Below, piece by piece: positions 1 to 5,793 of a stretch of 6,261 nucleotides of DNA. The stretch lies in NCBI GenBank assembly GCA_009786345.1, contig WQTJ01000087.1:1-6261 (forward strand). Direction: 5' to 3'. This DNA comes from Dehalococcoidia bacterium (lineage in GTDB: Bacteria; Chloroflexota; Dehalococcoidia; Dehalococcoidales; UBA1222). Below the pieces are notes generated by a model. It was not told the origin of the DNA. It saw nothing but the letters and a program-made list of their open reading frames with translations, and did no database searches. Both the position numbers and the translations under genes were made by a program. The first letter of the stretch is position 1. The number at the start of each line of letters is the position of its first letter.

Positions 1-554
1 TTGACCTGCTCAAGGTGAGCTTAGCGCGTATCAATGATGTTAGCCGTTCGCTGTTACTGCTTTCAGATGGTACGGTATTGCCGAATAAAATGGTGCGGCT
101 GGATATACAAAAATTACTAAACGAAGTGTACGAGGAAGCAGGTGCGCAAGTACGGTCTGCCGGCCTGCAATTTGATTGGCAGTCGCATGGAGAGACTTTG
201 TTTGTGCGCGGAGATGTTATGCGTTTGAAGCAGGTTGTAATCAACTTGATTGACAATGCAGTGAAGTATAACAGTGCTGGCGGTATGGTTAAGATGAAAG
301 CCTGGGGTGAAAGCAACTTCGCCATTATTGAAGTAAGCGATAGTGGCGTGGGCATACCTGCTGCAGATTTACCGCACGTTTTTGACCGCTTTTTCCGCGT
401 AGATAAATCGCGCTCCCGCGAACGCGGCGGCAGTGGATTAGGCTTGGCTATTGTTAAGAAAATTGTGGAAGAGCATGGCGGTAAAGTTACAGCGCAAAGT
501 GTGGACGGCACAGGTAGTTCTTTTCGCATCAAGCTACCGCTTTTACGGTCTTGA
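1..554 (+). CDS. Sensor histidine kinase, C-terminal part (5' end cut off by the window)
   Basis: This is the end of a two-component sensor kinase. Such enzymes autophosphorylate a histidine and pass the phosphate to a response regulator. The reading frame is open to the left edge (codons from position 3), so the GTG at 15 is not taken as the start. The first codons look like the second helix of the dimerisation domain. The H-box, sensor and membrane parts lie outside the window. The HATPase_c domain is complete: N-box QVVINLIDNAVKYN (231-272), G1 box DSGVGIP (339-359), F-box FDRFFR, and G2 box GSGLGLAI (429-452). The protein ends about 24 residues after EEHGG, as is usual. The style is that of the PhoR/WalK/ResE class, but the exact signal cannot be read. 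A response regulator gene is expected just upstream. The next gene is an HtrA protease with an activator-type promoter, which suggests an envelope-stress or phosphate-type circuit (inference). Confidence 0.95.
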   Translation, partial: DLLKVSLARINDVSRSLLLLSDGTVLPNKMVRLDIQKLLNEVYEEAGAQVRSAGLQFDWQSHGETLFVRGDVMRLKQVVINLIDNAVKYNSAGGMVKMKAWGESNFAIIEVSDSGVGIPAADLPHVFDRFFRVDKSRSRERGGSGLGLAIVKKIVEEHGGKVTAQSVDGTGSSFRIKLPLLRS

Positions 555-567
555 TTCAGTACTTTCT

Positions 568-584
568 GCTATGTAATAGCTTTT
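568..584 (+). terminator. Weak terminator-like hairpin after the kinase gene
   Basis: A short hairpin with arms GCTAT (568-572) and ATAGC (576-580) around a GTA loop is followed directly by TTTTCTCT. It lies 14 bases after the kinase stop codon. The position and T-run fit an intrinsic terminator, but a 5-bp AU-rich stem is weak. It may only attenuate transcription, or be chance. Confidence 0.3.
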
Positions 585-593
585 CTCTCAACT

Positions 594-616
594 ATTATGC
601 GAAGAATTTGCATAAT
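594..616. repeat. 23-bp imperfect palindrome, possible operator upstream of htrA
   Basis: Perfect 7-bp arms ATTATGC (594-600) and GCATAAT (610-616) flank a 9-base centre, which itself adds two more A/T pairs. No T-run follows, so it looks more like a binding site for a dimeric protein than a terminator. It sits about 55 bases upstream of the predicted -10 of htrA, a position where an activator or repressor could act. No known regulator is assigned. Confidence 0.4.
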
Positions 617-643
617 TTACGACATTTCTGCTTAAGCATATAA

Positions 644-677
644 CTTTACCTTCGCTTTACATGACGCATGCTACACT
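644..677 (+). promoter_or_regulatory. Predicted htrA promoter with tandem CTTTAC activator repeats and extended -10
   Basis: Two identical hexamers CTTTAC (644-649 and 655-660) are spaced 11 bp start to start, one helical turn. Ten bases after the 7-mer CTTTACA is TACACT (672-677), preceded by TGC, giving an extended -10. No good -35 hexamer lies 16-18 bp upstream of it; the repeats occupy that place. This matches the general layout of Pho boxes, and of PhoP and WalR sites (hexamer-N5-hexamer), where an OmpR-family regulator binds direct repeats over the -35. The upstream kinase is of the class that pairs with such regulators. The predicted transcription start is near 684, leaving a leader of about 50 bases. 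Confidence 0.5.
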
Positions 678-734
678 GCCAGAAAACATATAAAAACCAC
701 TTCCGATTGGTTTGAATATTAGCGGGGGTTATGA

Positions 735-1925
735 ATGAAAACTCGATGGTTGGTGTTACGTAAAGCAATACTGCCGTTATTGCTAGCATTGATGCTCGGT
801 GCGCCAGCGTTAAGTGGGTGTAGTTTGCTAAAAGTTACTGATACGCAGCTTGTTTCTGAACCAGCATATGTGTATCAAACATCGCTGGCGCTTCCTGATT
901 TAGCTGATGTTATTGAAAAAGCACGGTCATCTGTTGTAGCTGTTAATACTGAGACTAATGGGTATGATTCACTTCGCGGGGCATATACTACACAGGGAGC
1001 AGGATCCGGATGGATTATTGGCTCAGATGGGCTAATTGTTACTAACAACCATATTGTGGATGGTGTCAGCGTGGTAACTGTGATGCTGGACGATGGTCGT
1101 ATTTTCCAAGCTCAGGAAATCTATGCGGATGGCTTATCTGATTTAGCAGTAATCAAAGTTGATGCCAGCAACTTACCAGTGGCAAAACTTGGCATATCAA
1201 ATTATGCAAATGTGAGCAGTGGCTTCGTCTTTAATACAACGTTAACAGAGTCAACCGCTTCAACCACTCAAACCTATTCAGCATCTTCAACCTCTTCACT
1301 TTCTTCAGACTCTCGCCCTATGCGTATGGGAGAGTGGGTGGTGGCGCTGGGTAATTCACTTGGCATGGGCATAAGCGCTACATATGGAATTGTGAGCGCT
1401 ACGGGTGTTTCAGTTTCATATGATGGAAATGTTATCTACAACCTTATCCAGACTGATGCTTCCATCAATAACAGCAATTCTGGCGGACCACTGGTGAATT
1501 TGGCTGGGGAAGTGGTCGGTATTAATAATGCAAAAGTTGCGGCTGCGGGTGTGGAAGGCATGAGATATGCCATAAGCATTGATGAAGCTTATCCTATCTT
1601 GCGGCAGCTAATAGAGAATGGATATGTCTCACGCCATGACATTGGCGCTACATTGGTTACAGTAAACGCAGCTTTTGCCAGTTACAACGGTTTGGCGGTT
1701 AATTATGGTGCGTTTATCACACAAGTGAAACAAAACAGTTCTGCTTCTAATGCAGGGTTGTCCTCTGGTGATGTTATCATAGCTATAGGAGACACAACCG
1801 TTTTCAGTGCTGAGAAGTTTGTGAACGTTTTGCAGTCTTATGAAGCGGGACAAGAGGTGAAAGTTACTTACTATTGCGGCAAACATAAGAAGACTACAAC
1901 AGTTGTCTTAGCTGGAGCAGCTTAA
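735..1925 (+). CDS. htrA: HtrA/DegP-family serine protease with one PDZ domain, predicted lipoprotein
   Basis: Envelope quality-control protease that cuts misfolded proteins outside the cytoplasm. A basic N-terminus and hydrophobic stretch end in the lipobox LSGC (residues 26-29), so the mature protein is probably lipid-anchored at Cys29. The trypsin-like domain covers about residues 55-290. The catalytic triad is His106 (VTNNHIVDG), Asp136 (SDLAVIKVD) and Ser249 (NSGGPLVN). One PDZ domain follows (about 303-394, with GDVIIAIGD). Two things are odd. The residue two before the catalytic Ser, normally Gly in PGNSGGP, is Ser247, so the motif reads NSNSGGP. A Ser/Thr-rich insertion of about 36-38 residues (about 160-195) stretches the Asp-Ser distance to 113 residues, against 75 in E. 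coli DegP as I recall it. The ATG at 735 has GGGGGTT six bases upstream; the ATG at 731 is out of frame. The zinc-ribbon gene downstream is probably in the same transcript. Family assignment is firm, substrate unknown. Confidence 0.95.
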   Translation: MKTRWLVLRKAILPLLLALMLGAPALSGCSLLKVTDTQLVSEPAYVYQTSLALPDLADVIEKARSSVVAVNTETNGYDSLRGAYTTQGAGSGWIIGSDGLIVTNNHIVDGVSVVTVMLDDGRIFQAQEIYADGLSDLAVIKVDASNLPVAKLGISNYANVSSGFVFNTTLTESTASTTQTYSASSTSSLSSDSRPMRMGEWVVALGNSLGMGISATYGIVSATGVSVSYDGNVIYNLIQTDASINNSNSGGPLVNLAGEVVGINNAKVAAAGVEGMRYAISIDEAYPILRQLIENGYVSRHDIGATLVTVNAAFASYNGLAVNYGAFITQVKQNSSASNAGLSSGDVIIAIGDTTVFSAEKFVNVLQSYEAGQEVKVTYYCGKHKKTTTVVLAGAA

Positions 1926-1962
1926 CGCGTCTTGAGCTATTACAGTTAGATGGAGGGCAGAT

Positions 1963-2205
1963 ATGAAAATCAAAAATTATCCCGGAGCTAAAATCAAACC
2001 GGATCCGACCGCTGATCTTCAAGTAGTGTCTCTGGCAGAAACTGTTTTTGACAATACACGCTGGAAGCTAGGTGGCTGTCCCCGCTGCTACGGCGATGTA
2101 TTCCTTGACTCAGAGGACGGGCAAACGCTCAGTCATTGCTTGCAATGTGGATACGTTGGAGTTCGTGTGGAAACTGCTATGAAAGAAATGGTATATGGTA
2201 AGTAG
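1963..2205 (+). CDS. Small zinc-ribbon protein, 80 residues, function unknown
   Basis: Small soluble protein with one treble-cysteine-pair style zinc ribbon: CPRC (Cys39, Cys42) and CLQC (Cys59, Cys62), separated by 16 residues. These four cysteines should bind one zinc ion. The first 35 residues have no recognised motif, and there is no signal peptide or membrane segment. The ATG has a strong ribosome site, GGAGGG at 1952-1957, five bases upstream. It lies 37 bases after htrA on the same strand with no promoter or terminator between, so co-transcription is likely. Its ribbon is clearly related to the first ribbon of the gene at 5475-5702: 19 of 32 aligned residues are identical, sharing CPRC, GD, FLD and HCLQCGYV. 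It converges on glmS with a 19-base gap. A role in nucleic-acid or protein binding is possible but not shown. Confidence 0.85.
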   Translation: MKIKNYPGAKIKPDPTADLQVVSLAETVFDNTRWKLGGCPRCYGDVFLDSEDGQTLSHCLQCGYVGVRVETAMKEMVYGK

Positions 2206-2224
2206 CTACAGAACAGGTATTATG

Positions 2225-3997
2225 TCATTTCACAGTTATGCTTTTAGCTAGGTTTCTTGGCCTGTCCGGGTTTACTCCTCGTGCCAGCGCTGTAAAATAT
2301 GCCAGCTCCTGCAGCGGCACGATAGCTACAAACGGGTATAAAATTTCATCTACTTTTGGTATTTTACACCACACATCAAATATTCTGTGGTGCTTGTCCG
2401 ACACCCCAATTATAAAGGCCCCTCTGGCTTTTGCTTCTTCTATGTTGCAAAGCGTATCATCAAAAGTATAGTCGGCCGGACAAATGGCAACGATGGGCGT
2501 GCCTTTCTCAATTAACGCCAGCGTGCCATGTTTCAGTTCGCCGGCTGGCATGCCCTCACCATGCACGTATGACACTTCTTTCATTTTAAGAGCAGCTTCC
2601 ATGGCAATATGGAAATTACTGCCGCGTGCAATAAAGTAACAAGCATTGTATTTGGCAATGTAACGCGCTAAAGATTCAGCACGCTTTAGATTAGTTTCAT
2701 AGGCTATCTCTACCAGTGGAATTATATCTTTTAGTTTTTTGAGAATGTCGTGTTGCTGCCCTGCCAAATAGTGACTTAAAAGTGTAAGTACAGTAATCTG
2801 CGCCATATAGCTCTTAGTAGCTGCTACTGCGTTTTCCGTGCCGCATTTCAATGGAAAGACGATGTCTGAAAGGCGTGCAAGCTGTGAAGCATGGTGGTTT
2901 ACAAGCGATATAACTTTGGCGTTTTTAGTACGTGCAGTACGAACCCCATCCATCACATCCGCGGTTTCCCCGCTTTGCGAAATGGCAATAACAACACTGT
3001 CTTGGCAAATGGCATCAGAAAAATACTTGAACTCTGAACCAATAATAACCTCGCTCATGCGCTTGCTTATGCGCGAGAAAAGATAGCGCCCCATGAGTGC
3101 GGCGTGGCGTGACGTGCCGCAGGCAGTAAAAATCACGTTTTGAGCTTCCTTTATAGCTTGTGCTGCGGCTTGCATGTCGGCAGCACTTTGCTCAATAGCC
3201 TGTTCTACAGCGCGTGGCTGCTCGCGTATCTCGCGCATCATGTAGTATTCTGAGCTATTCACATAAATGGCGCTGGCCTGACGCGCCAGCATTTCTGGTT
3301 GTTTTTCTATTATACTGCCAGTGCTGTCGTAGAAAACAAAACCTTGTGACGTTACCTCGGCAATCTGCCCATCTTCTAGGGTATACACCTGATTGCAGCC
3401 ATCTGGAAAAGAATTAACATCGCTTGCTGCCATATAGCCTGTGGGTGTGCTGACAAACAACAACGGCATTTCGCGTGCGCATGCAAAAAATTTACCAGGG
3501 TCGTAGCAGGACATTGCCAAAAAGGCGAATGGCCCGCGTAATTCTGCAATGGCAGAGGCAATAGCAGCGATCAGGCTACCTTTTTGATGATAGTATTGTG
3601 CTAATAAAAATGGTATGACCTCTGTATCAGTTGTCGAAACAAAAGAATGGGTATTTTCAAGACAGCAGCGTAACTCTCTGGCATTTTCAACGATGCCATT
3701 ATGTACCACAGCAATGTTGTGACCTTCATCAAACTGGGGATGTGCGTTTACCTGATCTACCTTGCCGTGGGCGGCCCAGCGCACGTGCCCAATACCAACA
3801 TGCCCGGGAAGCTGCGAAATATGGTGTATGCTTTCTACTTCTTCCAGCTTTCCGATATCTTTTTTATATTGCAAAAGTCCGTCGGTTATCGTGGCTAGTC
3901 CGGCTGAATCATAGCCTCGGTATTCTAGCTTTTGAAGGCCGCTGAATATGAAATGGGCGGCTTGCCCTATTCCGTTATAGCCAATTAACCCGCACAT
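2225..3997 (-). CDS. glmS: Glutamine--fructose-6-phosphate aminotransferase (isomerizing)
   Basis: Makes glucosamine-6-phosphate from fructose-6-phosphate and glutamine, the entry step to UDP-GlcNAc, in the cytoplasm. The N-terminal Ntn glutaminase domain (about 2-220) begins MCGLIGYNG with catalytic Cys2 and has EYRGYDSAG, NAHPQ, HNGIVEN and TDTEV (Asp124). Two SIS sugar-isomerase domains follow (about 280-415 and 450-580). Sugar-site motifs are ACGTS (292-296), SQSGETAD (340-347) and GELKHG (486-491), and the tail RNLAKSITVK carries the Schiff-base Lys585. At 590 residues it is slightly shorter than the usual 600-610. The flap motif RWATHG reads RWAAHG (Ala76). GEGMPAGELKHGTLALI looks more like archaeal and Dehalococcoidia forms than E. 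coli. Cys2 fixes the start, and an in-frame TGA lies four codons upstream. No clear Shine-Dalgarno precedes it. It lies 43 bases after the GlmU-like gene, so an operon is likely. No glmS ribozyme is expected or seen in that short gap. Confidence 0.97.
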   Translation of the reverse strand: MCGLIGYNGIGQAAHFIFSGLQKLEYRGYDSAGLATITDGLLQYKKDIGKLEEVESIHHISQLPGHVGIGHVRWAAHGKVDQVNAHPQFDEGHNIAVVHNGIVENARELRCCLENTHSFVSTTDTEVIPFLLAQYYHQKGSLIAAIASAIAELRGPFAFLAMSCYDPGKFFACAREMPLLFVSTPTGYMAASDVNSFPDGCNQVYTLEDGQIAEVTSQGFVFYDSTGSIIEKQPEMLARQASAIYVNSSEYYMMREIREQPRAVEQAIEQSAADMQAAAQAIKEAQNVIFTACGTSRHAALMGRYLFSRISKRMSEVIIGSEFKYFSDAICQDSVVIAISQSGETADVMDGVRTARTKNAKVISLVNHHASQLARLSDIVFPLKCGTENAVAATKSYMAQITVLTLLSHYLAGQQHDILKKLKDIIPLVEIAYETNLKRAESLARYIAKYNACYFIARGSNFHIAMEAALKMKEVSYVHGEGMPAGELKHGTLALIEKGTPIVAICPADYTFDDTLCNIEEAKARGAFIIGVSDKHHRIFDVWCKIPKVDEILYPFVAIVPLQELAYFTALARGVNPDRPRNLAKSITVK

Positions 3998-4040
3998 AGA
4001 ATTATGTCAAGCAACTCACTACTAAAATGATTATCTGATA

Positions 4041-5282
4041 TTATAGCGGCTTCTTTCGTAGCTGCACATTGTCGGGGATGTGACCGTGGGCTACAACATA
4101 TGGCCACACATTTACTTGGTTGCCTATGAGCGTTCCGGAATTGATAGACACATTTATACCGGTCTGCACATCGTCGCCAAGCACTGCGCCAAACTTTAGA
4201 AGACCGGTGTTTGTGTCACTTATAGTGATAGGTTTTTTATCGAAGCGTATGTTAGCAATTTTAGTGCCTGCACCAAGGTTGCAGTTTTCTCCAATAATAC
4301 TGTCTCCCACATAATTCATATGCGGGATTTTGCTACCGCGCATAATAATACTGTTTTTGATTTCCACACTGCCTCCTATGCGGCAGTTGTCGCCGATGGA
4401 TGTCGCTGGGCGAATAAAGCAATTGGGCCCAATATCGCAGTTCTCACCTATGATTACCGGCCCTGTGATATAACTACCGGAGCGTATAATACTTCCGGCA
4501 CCAATAAGGCATGGCCCATCAATATGTACGTTCTCTTCAATGATGCCTTGGCTGCCTGAAACCAAGTGCGATAGCAGGTTGGTATTAGCGCTCAGCAAAT
4601 CCCACGGATAGCTGATATCTTGCCAGCTGTTTAGTGCAGTGCAGCATATTGGTATGCCTTGGTCAATCAATAATTGCAAAGCCTGTGTTAACTCAAGTTC
4701 TCCCCTAGATGATAGAAGTGTCTTATCAATAGCTGTGAAAATATGCTGGTTTAGTATATATGCGCCGATATTAACCAGCCCTGACAAAGCAGAGTCAGGC
4801 TTTTCTACAATACAGCTGACTTTGCCGTTTTGTTCTTCAACAATACCGAACCCGGCAGGATTATCCTTTTCTTTCACACCGATGGTAATAGTTTCTGCTT
4901 GTGACAATTGTAGTATGTCAGCGGCAGAAATAAGCATGTCGCTGTTAAATACCAAGAAGTTTTGTCTCACAGCGTCTTGTACTGCACGCAAAGCTGCGCC
5001 TGTTCCCTGAATATTTTCTTGATGGCAATAGGCTATCTTTATCCCAAATCGTGTACCATCGCCGAAGTAGTGCGTTAAGACATCGCTTTTGTATCCTGTG
5101 ACTAATATAAACTCGTTGATGCCTGCCTTTTTAGCTTCGGCTATGATGTGTTCAATGACAGGCTTGTTAGCCACAGGCAGCATGCCTTTAGGCCGCGATT
5201 TGCTTAGAGGAAGCATGCGTTGCCCTTCACCAGCAGCTAATATGACGGCTTGCATGTTATTTTGGCTTTCTTTTAAGATCAT
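4041..5282 (-). CDS. glmU: GlmU-like bifunctional sugar-1-phosphate nucleotidyltransferase / acetyltransferase (archaeal type)
   Basis: Predicted to acetylate glucosamine-1-phosphate and join the product to UTP, giving UDP-GlcNAc. The nucleotidyltransferase domain (about 10-240) starts MQAVILAAGEGQRM and has RPKGMLPV (Lys32), FNSDM (Asp115), EKPD (160-163) and NIGAY. The left-handed beta-helix (about 247-400) shows hexapeptide repeats such as GPVIIGENCDIG. HMNYVGDSIIG followed by GAGTKIANIRFD matches the GlmU acetyltransferase site, with His321 as the likely catalytic base and Tyr324 and Asn344 nearby. The same residues matter in Sulfolobus ST0452, as I recall. At 413 residues it is shorter than E. 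coli GlmU (456) and fits the archaeal-type family. Other sugars and nucleotides are possible. The ATG at 5282 gives the longest form; the ATG at 5255 (Met10) is where the family usually begins. Neither has a strong ribosome site. glmS follows; a GlmM mutase is absent from the window. Confidence 0.9.
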   Translation of the reverse strand: MILKESQNNMQAVILAAGEGQRMLPLSKSRPKGMLPVANKPVIEHIIAEAKKAGINEFILVTGYKSDVLTHYFGDGTRFGIKIAYCHQENIQGTGAALRAVQDAVRQNFLVFNSDMLISAADILQLSQAETITIGVKEKDNPAGFGIVEEQNGKVSCIVEKPDSALSGLVNIGAYILNQHIFTAIDKTLLSSRGELELTQALQLLIDQGIPICCTALNSWQDISYPWDLLSANTNLLSHLVSGSQGIIEENVHIDGPCLIGAGSIIRSGSYITGPVIIGENCDIGPNCFIRPATSIGDNCRIGGSVEIKNSIIMRGSKIPHMNYVGDSIIGENCNLGAGTKIANIRFDKKPITISDTNTGLLKFGAVLGDDVQTGINVSINSGTLIGNQVNVWPYVVAHGHIPDNVQLRKKPL

Positions 5283-5293
5283 TACTCTACGCT

Positions 5294-5306
5294 GTAACGC
5301 TGTTAC
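5294..5306. repeat. Small inverted repeat in the glmU leader
   Basis: GTAAC (5294-5298) and GTTAC (5302-5306) form a perfect 5-bp inverted repeat with a 3-base centre, 11 bases upstream of the ATG at 5282. It lies inside the predicted 5' leader of the glmU-glmS transcript, where a hairpin or bound protein could affect initiation. It is short enough to be chance. Confidence 0.2.
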
Positions 5307-5334
5307 TATTTATGATAGCTGGTAGTTCACAGAC

Positions 5335-5363
5335 AGTATAGCATGTGGCGATAGAGCAATATA
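5335..5363 (-). promoter_or_regulatory. Predicted promoter of the glmU-glmS transcript
   Basis: Read on the - strand, TATACT (5340 down to 5335) is preceded by TGC, a near-consensus extended -10. Seventeen bases further upstream is TATATT (5363-5358), a poor -35, as extended -10 promoters allow. The predicted start is near 5328, giving a leader of about 45 bases before the ATG at 5282. The core CATGCTATACTG is almost identical to the htrA promoter core CATGCTACACTG. Confidence 0.5.
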
Positions 5364-5420
5364 TGTTTTATGCGCGAACGGCGAGATAGAACCATTTTAG
5401 GTTGCTCTTTCGTGACTATA

Positions 5421-5454
5421 CAAAAATCAGACCCACGATTATTCCGTGGGTCTG
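5421..5454 (-). terminator. Intrinsic terminator of the double zinc-ribbon gene
   Basis: A perfect 10-bp stem, CAGACCCACG (5428-5437) with CGTGGGTCTG (5445-5454), encloses a 7-base loop. On the - strand it is followed by ATTTTTG (5427-5421). It lies 20 bases after the stop codon at 5475. The GC-rich stem and T-run make this a convincing rho-independent terminator. It insulates the downstream glmU promoter from read-through. On the + strand no T-run follows. Confidence 0.88.
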
Positions 5455-5474
5455 TAGAACTGCAGGGGATGGTT

Positions 5475-5702
5475 TTACCAAACTTCTTTTCGTTCAAGTG
5501 CTTTTGATACATGTCCGCAGGTGTTGCATTTATAGTCATCTGCATCAAAGACCATTTCGTCGTGACAAACCGGGCATGATTGACCGACGCGAGTGCGCAC
5601 GTATCCGCACTGCAGACAGTGATCTACCCAGCTGTATTCATCAATATCCAAAAAGATATCGCCGCCGCAGCGAGGACAGCATTTTGCTTTCCACTTAGAC
5701 AT
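5475..5702 (-). CDS. Small double zinc-ribbon protein, 75 residues, function unknown
   Basis: Compact protein made almost wholly of two zinc ribbons. Numbered from the chosen Met, the first uses CPRC (Cys9, Cys12) and CLQC (Cys29, Cys32); the second uses CPVC (Cys43, Cys46) and CNTC (Cys59, Cys62). An extra Cys8 sits beside the first pair. The ATG at 5702 is chosen because GTGGAG lies six bases upstream. Longer readings from ATG at 5708 or TTG at 5720 would overlap that ribosome site. The first ribbon matches the ribbon of the gene at 1963-2205 at 19 of 32 positions. It has its own predicted promoter (5777-5785), a large palindrome upstream and a strong terminator downstream, so it looks like a single-gene transcript. 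There is no signal peptide or membrane segment. Rubredoxin-like electron transfer cannot be excluded, but CxxC pairs in ribbon spacing suggest structural zinc. Confidence 0.87.
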   Translation of the reverse strand: MSKWKAKCCPRCGGDIFLDIDEYSWVDHCLQCGYVRTRVGQSCPVCHDEMVFDADDYKCNTCGHVSKALERKEVW

Positions 5703-5746
5703 TTTCATCTCCACTTTCAAACCCCAAATAAACCATAACTATTGGG

Positions 5747-5757
5747 TTGATAATCAA
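5747..5757. repeat. 11-bp palindrome TTGAT-A-ATCAA
   Basis: TTGATAATCAA is a perfect odd-centred palindrome. Its arms equal the FNR half-sites TTGAT and ATCAA, but FNR sites have four bases between them and this has one. It lies in the leader of the double zinc-ribbon gene, downstream of the predicted transcription start near 5770. A repressor site is conceivable; as an FNR box it fails on spacing. Confidence 0.25.
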
Positions 5758-5776
5758 TTTGCTCTATATGCTAAGG

Positions 5777-5785
5777 TGTATAGCA
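5777..5785 (-). promoter_or_regulatory. Predicted extended -10 of the double zinc-ribbon gene
   Basis: On the - strand TGCTATACA reads as TGC followed by TATACA, an extended -10. At 17-18 bp spacing the -35 would be CTGTAA or GCTGTA, both poor and both lying inside the palindrome at 5794-5825. This is the usual picture for a promoter that depends on a bound regulator. The predicted start is near 5770, with a leader of about 68 bases. Confidence 0.4.
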
Positions 5786-5793
5786 CAGGAATG

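Noticed and set aside
1629..1886. Open frame of 85 codons antisense to htrA
   Set aside because: It lies wholly within the PDZ region of a well-supported gene and its composition looks like a reverse-strand shadow.
2206..2224. Shared terminator between the converging zinc-ribbon gene and glmS
   Set aside because: The 19 bases contain no GC-rich hairpin or T-run; either termination occurs inside the opposing genes or it is rho-dependent.
3631..3945. Open frame of 104 codons antisense to glmS
   Set aside because: It lies inside the conserved glutaminase domain coding region; the protein is cysteine- and arginine-rich with no motif, and no promoter or ribosome site was found.
3998..4040. glmS ribozyme or leader riboswitch
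   Set aside because: The gap is only 43 bases, too short for the glmS ribozyme core, and it lacks matching stems.
4639..5010. Open frame of 123 codons antisense to the glmU-like gene
   Set aside because: Despite its length it mirrors the nucleotidyltransferase coding sequence and shows no domain or ribosome site.
5428..5454. Bidirectional terminator also serving + strand transcripts
   Set aside because: The stem is symmetric but the + strand side is followed by TAGAACTGC with no T-run, and there is no + strand gene nearby.
5327..5548. Open frame of 73 codons on the - strand
   Set aside because: It overlaps the double zinc-ribbon gene in another frame, runs through the terminator hairpin, has no ribosome site and encodes no recognisable motif.
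5747..5757. FNR box
   Set aside because: The half-sites TTGAT and ATCAA are present but separated by one base instead of four, so it is listed only as a palindrome.
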